From NCBI GenBank assembly GCA_035079385.1, contig JAVHKY010000015.1:1302001-1366000 (forward strand): a stretch of DNA of 64,000 nt. The letters are read 5' to 3'. Position 1 is the first letter of the stretch, and each line of letters begins with the position of its first letter. The notes beneath the pieces are model-generated. The model worked only from the letters and a program-made list of their open reading frames with translations. It did not search any database and was not told the DNA's origin. Source of the DNA: Aspidiotus rigidus (Eukaryota; Arthropoda; Insecta; Hemiptera; Diaspididae). This document shows, piece by piece, positions 45,701 through 55,456 of this stretch. The translations under genes and the position numbers were made by a program.

Positions 45701-46755
45701 TACAAATCGTTCGAGAATCGCTTAAAATTCCTTCAGTCAACGCATTTGAAAATTTAGAGCGTTAATCGTTCGAAACGACAAAATCCTTCGGACTCATTGT
45801 TTTGGCTTTTTTCGTTCACTCTTTCAATTATTAGTTCAACTATCATTACCGACTTTGTATTCAACTTTACTATTGTTTCATTTCATTTTATGTTTTATAT
45901 TTCTCTCCTTTTTTTTTCTTTCGTCTCGTTGCGGAGATGTAAAGACAACATCGCCGTTGAGGAAAGAATGTAACTAGTGTGTTGTTGGAGAGAAGATTAA
46001 AAGAAATTGGAAAAAAGAGACATTTTAGTCGATTTTAAGTGGTAAAAAGCTGTGATGAAGTATAAGAGGTTGTTACTTTGTATAGTCAGTTTACTACACG
46101 TGTTTCATGGTTAGTATTTTAGTCTACATCATCAACTTGTCATTGAAAACCTATTGTGAGCCTTAGCTCTGTGTTAATTTATTTGTGTTTATCTCGAGGG
46201 TGAAAAACCGCTTTTGATTTTCGTCGTACTCGCTCTGGAGTCTGGTTAAGGAATGTTTTTGACTACGAAGTTACTTCCTCGTTTTGATGTGGGAAGGGAT
46301 GACAATAATCGAAAAATTTTGCGTATGTTTTCGCAACTATGGAAAAATCCTTACTTACCTTTATTGAAAAAACGACATCGCAATGATAACGATTGATCTT
46401 ACCGAGCAAGTCAGGCATTAATCCACCCAAAATTTTTCCAAGTTCATCCTGGAAGAGGACTTGGGAAAATTTTGGCTGGATGAATTTGGTCCGGACGGCG
46501 GACAGCGGGACGTCGTCATTTTTCTTCAAATAACAACCAAGAGAACAACACATCCACTCAAAACTCGACCCCAAACAAAGACTTTTCCACTGTGTGTGTG
46601 CCATTCTGTTTATGCTGAGTTGGATACTCTGTAGCTCCGTAATTCTTGCTCTTGCTGTATCGGCGGCTCTATTGCATGACTGTTTATTCCAGTGGAGAAT
46701 GAAGTGGGCGCTGCTGTGGGCGATATGAGGCCGCAGTAGCGAGTGACAACGAAGA
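42750..46755. other. No gene recognised; GC-rich interval 43490-44330
   Basis: A T-run lies at 43141-43158. From 43490 to 44330 composition is GC-rich and two blocks (GGGTGCTGCACAGACTGA and GGGTGTTGCAGACTGAGC) are near-duplicates about 100 bp apart. A frame near 45066-45234 (AEQVEYLQVQVQEAIQTIHQ) looks coiled-coil-like but has no assignment. The rest is unremarkable. Confidence 0.4.
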
Positions 46756-46762
46756 GGAGGCC

Positions 46763-48745
46763 ATGACTGAACCAGCGAGTCATCGAAATGTGAATCATCC
46801 TCATAGACTAATTCAATCAATCCCTCCTCAGGAATGCACCTGTTCTAGATGGTTTCGGTGACGATGAATTTCGATTTCTTCTAAAGCTAAGCGCTTGAAA
46901 TATGATTTTTCCTTGTGAAGGAGAACTTTAAACCCCTCTTCGAGACTATGACCACTTTCAATTAAGTACTCAGCAAACGCCGACTCACCTACTTTTCTTT
47001 TTTCCCAGGCTTTCTTGTGTTCCTCAACTCTAATTTAGAGTTGACGGCTAGTCATACCTTTGTAAACACTAGGTCAATCACCACAGGCCACCCTATAAAC
47101 ACACCCCTCTCGGCCATCGGTAGCGGATCTTTTAATTTGACCAAAAGGCTCTTAACAGTATTGGCACTATAAAACGCCGGCCGAAAACCGAAGGGACGGA
47201 GGACACGGCTCAACTCCGAAGAAAAACTCCCCAGAAACGGCAGCCTAATCCACCGTTTTCGCCTATCGAGATGCATTTCGCGGGGGAGGGGGTTGAGGAA
47301 TCGAGACATTTTCTTTTGAGTCTCGTACGGACCATAAGATCAATGTCCACCTTGACCTGATTCACTCTAGGCAAGTGCTTTATCGTCACGAGTTCTTTTT
47401 GAAAAGCAACCTCACTCAGAGGGAGTTGAGTGAGGCGACATATTAAGCTATTAAATGTAGCTAATTTATGGGCAAAAGGTACAAAAGATGACCCATGGCT
47501 GGCAATGTCGGTCGAAATGCTTTTTTGGTAAATACCAAATTCGTGGACACCGTCAATGACATGTATGGTTAAGTCCAGAAAATTTATCGAGGAACCACAA
47601 ACTTTCAGAGTAAATTTGATGGAAGGGTATATGCTATTTAAATAAGCGAGAAACTCACTAAGGAGCTCCGCCGGACCGGTTCATGTACACAATATGTCAT
47701 CCACGTACCTATGCCAGTAGAAAACGTGATTCAAAAACTCCTGGCCCGAAGAAAACAGGTCAAACTCAAATTTGTACATAGAAACCTGCGAGATGAGAGA
47801 ACCCAATGAGGAACCAATAGGGATCCCTATCTCCTCAGGGAAACCAAAAAATTTACCGTCAAACTTGCAAAAATGAAGTGACCAACAGGCGTTCAAAAGG
47901 TCGAAAAATTCGCCAAATTCATTATGAGGAGTACCAGATTTTACAAGCAATTTTCCTATCTGTTGCATAGTGGTAGCCTTAGGGATATTGGGAAAAAACC
48001 CAACGACGTCAAACGAGCATAAAATTGAACCTGGAGGAAGGTAAGTGTTCTTCAATTTTTCAGCCAGGGCACTCGAATTCTTAACTGAATAGGGAGACTC
48101 CACGTCCACACGAGCTTTGAACCATCTATCCAGAAACTTAGTGAAGAAACAAACAAGACAACCGGCCGCATCGGCACATTTTCTTTGTGTACCTCCGACA
48201 AACCGTAAAGGAGGGGAGGAATTGGATTGGTGTCCAAAATGGCTTTCTTTAATGCAGGGCTCTTAATGATAACCTCACTACCATTAATGAGTTTTCTAGC
48301 CTCCTTAACGAATTTTGGAAAATCAAAAAGAGGCTTCTCCTTGGCCTTACAATGGCCAAGCACATTGTAAACCTTAGAGACGTAGGAAGCCTTGTCCATA
48401 ACTACAACAACATTTCCTTTGTCAGCTTTAGTAATAACTAACCTTTCCTGTCGAAGAAAAGCTCCACAATACTCGAAAAAGTAAACTGGAGGGTAATTTG
48501 CAAGAACCGCAGGCTGCGGTTCTTGCAAATTGCCCACCAGTTTACTTTTTCGAGTATTGTGGAGCTTTTCTTCGATATGCTCGACCGTAAACTCGAGAAC
48601 AGGATCAATTCCAACCTTTCCTGCCTAATCTTTCTCCTCAAACCCATGATCCATCCACTCCCTGCATCGCTTATGTAAGGGAGGAGGGGGGGGGGGTATT
48701 ACGAAACATTTCGGCACATTTTTTCTGGGTATTTACTTCAGGGCC
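46763..48745 (-). pseudogene. PLE RT / GIY-YIG remnant with nested insertion
   Basis: From the right: frames matching the N-terminal RT region, the nested palindrome at 48451-48612, then LVITKADKGNVVVVMDKASY, SEVHKENVPMRPVV, a frameshift near 48150, motif A CSFDVVGFFPNIP, motif B GIPIGSSLGSLISQVSM (Pro of the GSP motif replaced by Ser), and motif C RYVDD intact. A stop near 47681 follows, then a linker to FGFRPAFYSANTVKSLLVKL, and a GIY-YIG region broken by a shift near 47080 (MAERGVFIGW). The C-terminus reads EEGLIELVYEDDSHFDDSLV with the usual TGA changed to TGG. Confidence 0.85.
48451..48612. mobile_element. 162-bp PLE-end palindrome with 11-bp TSD
   Basis: AACCTTTCCTG lies at 48440-48450 and 48613-48623. 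The insert is two 62-bp arms (48451-48512 and 48514-48575; two or so mismatches) around one central base, followed by a 37-base one-sided tail. Both arms equal the terminus of the PLE at 17031-19208 (TCGAAGAAAAGCTCCACAAT, AGTAAACTGGAGGGTAATTT). No internal PLE sequence is left. Confidence 0.88.
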
Positions 48746-48814
48746 AATTTTAAGCAATCAGAAATGGTGAGTTAAAAATTCACTTTAGAAAACTTCGTAA
48801 GCTACTGGATTGTT

Positions 48815-49100
48815 CTGAATTAGCTAGTGAGTGGTGAAAATTGATTTTTTCTTTGAAAATATTATTATTAGTTCGAAGTTGAAAAATTAAAAATTTTGAT
48901 TGAAAGATTGCTAGGATTTTTTTTTTTGATGAGTCTAATCCCCAAAATTCGTGTATTTTGGTCAAAATCACGTAATTTTTGTTGTCAATCGAATAATTGG
49001 GATGTGAATTGGTAAAAGCGCTAAAAACGAATGTTTTTTCTATTTTTTTCTTTTAAATGCCGAAAATGCAACATTAAGTGCCGAAACTTACCATTTTTCG
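48815..49100. repeat. Dispersed AT-rich repeat, second copy
   Basis: Homologous to 19655-19960 over roughly 290 bp with indels. Both copies lie shortly upstream of a minus-strand PLE, but the DNA between PLE and repeat is not shared, so it is not obviously part of the PLE. Confidence 0.6.
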
Positions 49101-49204
49101 GCAAGAAAACGTGTAAATTTCGGAACTGAAATTCCAAAATTCGGCAACATTCGGCATTTAAAGAAAAAGAAGGGGGAAATAGGCTTTTTTCAGTACATTT
49201 ACTC

Positions 49205-49500
49205 ATTCTCGATGAAAATTATTTAATTTCCAACCAAAATTACTTTATTTCTCACCAAAACTATTCAATTTTGGAAGAAAAAATTTATCAATTTTCAATG
49301 AAAACCGCCTCACTTCGGAGCGAATTTCGTTGATTTTTTCCAATCAAAACTACTTAGTTTCAGGCCCACATTTATGAATTTTTTGACAAGATTTGGCCTA
49401 ATCTTGACCCAAAATTCAGTATTTCTCAAACAAAATCGACCTGATTTCAAGCAAAATTTGGTAGTTTTCAACAAAATATTCAGTTTCTCAGTTCTATTGC
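49205..49500. repeat. Degenerate minisatellite, about 24-bp unit
   Basis: About ten units of the pattern TTTCAAnCAAAATTnnTTnA recur: CCAACCAAAATTACTTTATT, CTCACCAAAACTATTCAATT, CCAATCAAAACTACTTAGTT, CAAGCAAAATTTGGTAGTTT, CAACAAAATATTCAG. Frames on both strands are artefacts of this repeat. Confidence 0.6.
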
Positions 49501-49846
49501 AATCTATGATTTCTAGTAATTTCGGCATTTCTCGGCAAAATAGAATTTTTTTCCTGCGTCCTATTTATCATGATTCAAACTTCATTTTTATTCTCATTTA
49601 TTTTCCCTTCAGGAGAGAAAGTGCCAAATGCCGAGGAATCCGGTCTCTACTAATAACTATTTTTTCGCCATTGAAATACGAAGTAAAATCTTCACAGTTC
49701 ACGACAAGCGTGTACAATTCTACTGGCCACTACATACGTCATGCAGACTACAAAGTCAATTACAGGGGAAAATGAGGACTAAATTCATCCTCCATTGTGT
49801 ACCCGGGGAGTTTTTCAGCAAAAAAAATCGAAAAAGAAAAACTTGA

Positions 49847-52385
49847 AACCGCTTAAACGAACCTATTTTTATCGACGCGACAGAAGCTGTCGAGAGCACC
49901 GGTCTCAAAATACTGCCTTCTGTCTTTACATATTATCAAGATATTCAAAAAAATTATGTTCCCTACAACAAACCAATCACCAAACAAGAAGTCACCCACA
50001 CCATCTCCCTCTGTTCCAAAAAATCAGCTCCCGGTCTCGACCAAATTAGCCCCGCTATGCTACACAAACTTCATACAAATGCCATCTCACACCTCACCTC
50101 ACTCCTAAACCGAATATTTTTTTCCACCTCCTTCCCCAATAACTGGAAAACAGCTCTAATCATTCCAATCCTGAAACCTCTCAAAGACCCCTCACACCCT
50201 CTATCCTACCGACCCATCTCACTACTAAGCACTCTTAGCAAAATTCTCGAAAAAATTATCAATAGTAGACTCTCTTGGTTCCTTGATTCCAACGAAATAT
50301 TAAGTAATACACAATATGGGTGCCGTAAGGGCTGATCAGCTCTAATGGCCCTTGCTGACCTCGATTCTCAAATCTACGACGCCCATGCTCACGGAGCGAA
50401 CCTCTACTCAATATTTTTTGATATGGAGAACGCTTTCCCGAGAGTCTGGACATACCAAATATGCGTCATCCTACACCAACTTGGACTTCGAGGACCCTTC
50501 CCTCTCCTACTTCAAAATTATCTTACTAATCGATCTTTTAGAGTCCGCGTAAGCGATCACTACTCCTCAACCTTCCCTCAAGAAAATGGTATCCCCCAAG
50601 GGTCCCCACTTAGCGGCACCCTCTTTCTCATCGCCATCAACAACATAACAAAAATCATAAAATCTCCAATTCAAACCCTCCTATTCTCTGATGACCTAAG
50701 CATCCATTTACGTTCCACTAACACAACTCGCGCCCATCGTCTACTACAAAAAACAATCAATAAAGTACACACTTGGCTTTCCCTCCTAGGATTCCGCATT
50801 TCTTACCCCAAAACCAAACTCGTCATTTTCCAAAAACCACGCCAGAAAACTATTAAATTTCCCCCTCTCACAATAGCTAACTACCCGATCCCACAAGTCA
50901 AAACTACTAAAGTTCTTGGCCTCAATTTCCACAACCGTCACTCTTGGATCCCCCATATCAAACTAACTAAATCAAAATGCATTCGAGCACTCAATGTCCT
51001 AAAATTCCTCTCCCACCCTAAAGAAGGTTGTAACCGAAAAAACCCTCTCCACCTCTACCAGAGCTTAATCCGATCCATCCTCGATTATGGATCACCCATT
51101 TACGGTCTCGCCCCTCCCTCTCATTTAAAACTACTCGACACCATCCAAAATTCTTCACTCAGAATAGCTACTGGAGCATTCCGAACCAGCCCCGCTGAAA
51201 GCCTCTGTGCAGACACTGGCTTCCCCCCACTTCACTATCGACGCCTCAAACTGACAACCAACTTCCTCACAACTGTCCTACAATATCCGCAAACCCCCGT
51301 CCATCATCGCATATTCCCCCCTCATCATAACCAAAATTCCTCGACCAATCTACGTTCCAACCTAGAACTCCAACTAGCACGCCCCTTCAAGTTCCATTGC
51401 CTTAACCACATCGTTCCCTCAACCCCTCCTTGGCTCTTTATTCCACCCAAAAATCATTCGCGACCTAAAACGCCTACCTCGTCTTTCAACTCCTCCCGAA
51501 GAATACCAAGCACAGTTTAACAAAATCCTTAACAACTTTCACAACCCTATACTATGTTTCACCGATGGATCTAAATATCAAAACAAAACCGGCTTTGCTT
51601 ACTCAATAGATCATATCACAGTCTCTCACCGACACCGCAACACCGCATCCGTCTTCACCACTGAACTACAAGCAATCTTTAGCTGTTTAGAGCACATCCT
51701 CACCAACCTACCCTCCCGTCTTCCTCTCAACCCATTTTTAGTCATTTCCGACTCCCTATCATCACTAGACGCCATATCCAACCACACTTCCTCCCACCCA
51801 CTCATAAGTCGCATACACACTCTCATTAACACCTTCCATATCATCCCCATCCCATTATTCTTCATCTGGGTACCTGGTCACAAGGGTATCCCAGGAAACG
51901 AAAATGTCGACAAAGCAGCCAAACTAGCAACCCATAACCCATCAGTCAACCGCTCTTTCCTCCCCTCACGCTCAGATCTCTCCAAACACATCAACAAATT
52001 CATCACTCAAGCATGGTTCACCCATTGGTCTGATCTCAAATCACACTCAAACAAACTAGCCCAAATTAAAAATATTCCCACCGCATGGGACTCTTCAAAT
52101 CTGTCAACACGCAGAGAAGAAATAGTCATCACCCGTCTCAGAATCCGCCACACCAGACTCACTCACACCCATCTCATCTCTCATCTTATGCCTCTCTCAT
52201 GCCCTCACTGCGAATCTGAACACCCCCTATCCGTTCAACACATCTTCTGCTGCCCCAACTTGACCCAACTCCGTAATTCTTTATCCATCCCCCACAACCA
52301 TACAGAAGTACTTCCAGATCTCTTTCCCTCCATCCCTAACATATTCAACTTTTTACAACAAGCCAACTTCCTCTCACGCATATAA
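49847..52385 (+). pseudogene. I-like LINE ORF2: RT, RNase H, zinc knuckle
   Basis: Order: ITKQEVTHTISLCSKKSAPG, LSYRPISLLSTLSKILEKII, in-frame TGA at 50333 (CRKG-stop-SAL), motif A FFDMENAFPRVW, motif B NGIPQGSPLSGTLF, motif C FSDD (Ser for the usual Ala), thumb to about 51440, then a one-base frameshift. The RNase H frame follows: CFTDGSKYQNKTG (Asp), TTELQAIF (Glu), LVISDSLSSLDAI (Asp), GHKGIPGNENVDKAAK (Asp); all four catalytic residues present. C-terminus CPHCESEHPLSVQHIFCCPN, a CCHC knuckle. Stop TAA 52383-52385. Only one stop and one shift over about 2.5 kb: a fairly young copy. Confidence 0.9.
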
Positions 52386-52444
52386 TCACACAATCTAGCC
52401 GAGCTCATAGCCCTGAAGGCAGGCTGCTAGTAGCTCGTTAATTG

Positions 52445-52472
<28 letters not shown>
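49847..52472 (+). mobile_element. RT/RNase H non-LTR retrotransposon (I-like), 5'-truncated
   Basis: Holds the last two thirds of ORF2 and a short 3' UTR ending in GAAATAAA and about 25 A (to 52472). The endonuclease domain and any ORF1 are absent. The RNase H domain after RT puts it in the I-like group rather than jockey or CR1. Related fragments lie at 421-477, 24080-24620 and 59890-60358. The target duplication was not found. Confidence 0.88.
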
Positions 52473-52478
<6 letters not shown>

Positions 52479-54480
52479 TATCAGAAATAGTTGTCATACA
52501 TTTCTTGCTCGTCCCACATCCGTAGTTCTGTAATTAGCGAATGAACCGAAGCTGTAGAATTTGAGCTTACTCATCATTCAAGAGCATGCCAAAGAGGAAG
52601 GTAGATATTATGCTCAATTGAATTGACTTGATTTTTTCTTTGTTTTTCTTTACATCGTTGCTGAGAAACCCAAATGGGCCAATTAAAAGCAAATTATGTG
52701 CTGTACCCATAACAAGCAAATCGTTTTACTTTTTTTTATTAATGTATCCATCTGTTTCAAGAAGCTTGTACGCTATATAAGTCTATTTCTTATTCAAAAA
52801 GCTAAAACCTTTTTGTCTCGTCGTTAACTCTTTGTAAAGATGCGACTAATGAACTAGGAAGGATAAAACGAGAAAGCGTAGCTTTAGCTGTATATATAGT
52901 AAGGATTGACTTTCTACTCGCTTCGTAGATACGACTCGAAAATACTCGAGAAATATTTTCGTTTGTCGTCGAACTTCTATATTTTCGTTATACTTATCGG
53001 ACGAACGCGCGACCAAACAATTTACCGAATGGATTTTCAAAAATGTGAAGGTCTCGTTCATCATGCGTGCGCGAAATGCATTACCTAAGTCTATATCTGT
53101 AACGTGTTAATGAAATGCGGATAGAGGCTTCGCGCGGATCGTGAGTAAGCGGCCGGGGAGTAAAAAGTTCTTCGCTTTAATTAATTCGCGAATTCGAAAA
53201 ATATTCGCTTCGTAATCCTGTATACATCCTCATTTCCATTTCTGAAAATTTCTTTTTTCACGCCGGTAGACTCTCGCAAATTACCTTTATCGAATTAACT
53301 CTCAACCTTTACGTCCCTTTAATGAAAGAACAATGAGGGAAAAATGCAGAGGAAACGTATTAAATTTGCATTTTAACAAGCGTATACATCTTCACAGAAA
53401 AGAAAAGGAAAAAAAAAAGAGAACGTAAAAAAAAAGTCAACAAGTGTAGCTAAACATAAATACACGAAGATACCAAAAAACGAATAATTTCACAAGCGCA
53501 GACTGAACTGCCAGACCTATACGAGTAAGCCTGGGCTTCTTATCACGATTATCGCTCCGTTTTCACTTCGTACCGAGTACATTTTTTAGCGAGTTTCATC
53601 GAATAAAGTGACCCGAGCACAAATCGAAAGACAGGAGGATGCCCCGGAATAAAAATCGAATGACGACACTTCTTTTCGTTTTTTAATTCATTTATGAGAT
53701 CACTTTTCTCGGTTTCAATTGCTCTCTTGCTGGTAAGGCATTACCTAGTTAATCAAACATATTTGTACATGAACACTTATATGCGCTTCTGTAGCTCCGA
53801 AAGAGTTCACGGAGTTATTAAAACAGTTCAAAATTCAAACACATATTATACTCTTATGCCATGGCTCGGCTTTCTATTTAATGAACAAAATAACAAATCT
53901 ATATAGATTTGGGGTCCTTAAAAGTTTTAACGCTTTCAACTTTCATTATAAGTTGCCTCTCGCTGTCTTGTCGCTTCTTTTAGCGCTTGGCCTCGGTTGG
54001 CTCCATGCAAAACTCCGTTCTTCTCTCTCCATGCATGCACATTTACTTACTAGTTCAAACATTTTAATGAAATTCTACAGCCTTCCATAACCATTTATAA
54101 TTAGTATCATCTAATGAAATTCGTATCCATCTGCGGCTGATATCGTCTACTTGCATTACCTATTTACATTAATCGAAACTTTTAAAACGAGAGGTTATGC
54201 GAATTTTTCATTATTTGGTCTTCACTAACTAAATAAATAGACCAGAGTACAGCTAAAATAGTAAGTAGTACTCCATCGTGTATAAATTCCCTGTTCGCAA
54301 AAAGTACATGTTGAAAACTTTTCGAGTTCGGAATTCGCATTCATCTCGACGCAATACCGAAGCATGCACTACATTGTCCAGCTACTTTAGCCGTTCAGCA
54401 TTGATATTCGTCCCAATCAGAGTTTTAAATGAAGATCATAACCTATATTTTGCAGAGTTCAAAAGCTAGCTGAAAGGTGG
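52473..54480. other. No gene recognised
   Basis: AT-rich unique-looking DNA. Short frames at 52846-53088, 53694-53906 and 53881-54090 have no domains. Confidence 0.45.
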
Positions 54481-54489
54481 AAATTTAGA

Positions 54490-54905
54490 GTGAGCCGAAA
54501 GTCAAACAATTTCAAGTTCAACAGTCAAAAACTGAGGACTCCTTTTAGGGGTCAGTTCCCGATCTTATTGCAACCTTTTTTTCTTTCGCTCGTTCGTGCC
54601 AGAGTCAGAAGTCGAAAGATAAAACTTTGGCTTTTGTTTTTAGCTTTCTTTTGGCTTCCTTCCAACTACTCATTTTTTCACTCAAAATTTTTTGGCTTTC
54701 AACGTTTTTCCTTCTGGCTTTCAATGTTAGGATTTATTTTGGCTTTCCACTTTCAGCTTTTTACCCTTAAAATTCTTCGGCTTTTGGCTTTCAACTTACA
54801 GCTTTCAGGTAGCTTTCCGACTTCAGTTTGAGCGCTCCTTCGGAGGAAAGTCAATAAAGCTGAAAACTAAAAGCCAAAAGCTGAAGAATCTGGAGTCGAA
54901 ACGTT
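54490..54905. repeat. Degenerate GGCTTTCAACTTTCAGC word repeat
   Basis: GGCTTTTGG, AGCTTTCTTTTGGC, GGCTTTCAACG, GGCTTTCAATG, GGCTTTCCACTTTCAGC, GGCTTTCAACTTACAGC and AGCTTTCAGG recur. Near 54855-54890 the complement (AAGCTGAAAACTAAAAGCCA) appears, so part can fold back. No TIR ends or duplication were identified. Confidence 0.5.
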
Positions 54906-54913
54906 GGAGTTGA

Positions 54914-55114
54914 ATGGCGGACGAAGAAATTGCAGACGGAAGCCGGAAGTCGAATTCTCATCTCTCGGCCTTCCCACTCTGGTTTTATACTGAAAATTCC
55001 TCATTGCAGGAGTCCCAATTTATGGAGAACTTAACATCATCCATAAACGGGATGAACGAACAGGATTCTCAGATCATGGCGTCGTCTCCGGTTCCGGCAG
55101 GCCTGCTTAGCTAA
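54914..55114 (+). CDS. Small ORF interrupted by a MITE, unknown
   Basis: ATG at 54914 opens a protein-like frame: MADEEIADGSRKSNSHLSAF, PLWFYTENSSLQESQFMENL, TSSINGMNEQDSQIMASSPV. The last codons lie inside the MITE that starts at 55098. Without the MITE and one TSD copy the frame would run about 14 codons further (55457 onward) to a TAG. A short acidic, Ser-rich product of no recognised family. It could be an exon, an element ORF, or chance. Confidence 0.25.
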   Translation: MADEEIADGSRKSNSHLSAFPLWFYTENSSLQESQFMENLTSSINGMNEQDSQIMASSPVPAGLLS

Positions 55115-55448
55115 GCCGAAGCCATTAGCCGATCAATTTTCATCCAAAATTAGCTAGCTAATGAAATCACTTTAGCCATCAGCTTAGCCGTTAGCCATTC
55201 AAATTGGATTTGCTAACGGCTAATATCTTCTCTTCCCCACACCTCACCCCTCCGCAAGGAGTGACCTCGTCCCCTATATTCAGCCTTTAGCTTTTAGCTC
55301 TTAGCCATTCTATTTTGGCCCAAAATTAGCTAGCAGGTAGCTAGCTTATAAGACTGGGTTAGTCGTTAGCTGACAGCCGAAGCCAATCAATTTTAAGGGT
55401 TAGCTTTTAGCTAATTTTTTAGCCAATAGGATTGGCTAAGCAGCCCTG
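55098..55448. mobile_element. 351-bp hAT-type MITE with perfect 8-bp TSD
   Basis: GGTTCCGG at 55090-55097 and 55449-55456. The ends CAGGCCTGCTTAGCTAAGCC and, reverse-complemented right, CAGGGCTGCTTAGCCAATCC, are imperfect TIRs. The interior is built of TTAGCC/TTAGCT and complementary GGCTAA words. No coding capacity. Confidence 0.85.
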
Positions 55449-55456
55449 GGTTCCGG

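Noticed and set aside
46263..46762. Extension of the PLE frame beyond its usual end (185 codons)
   Set aside because: The usual TGA is changed to TGG, so the frame reads into unrelated DNA.
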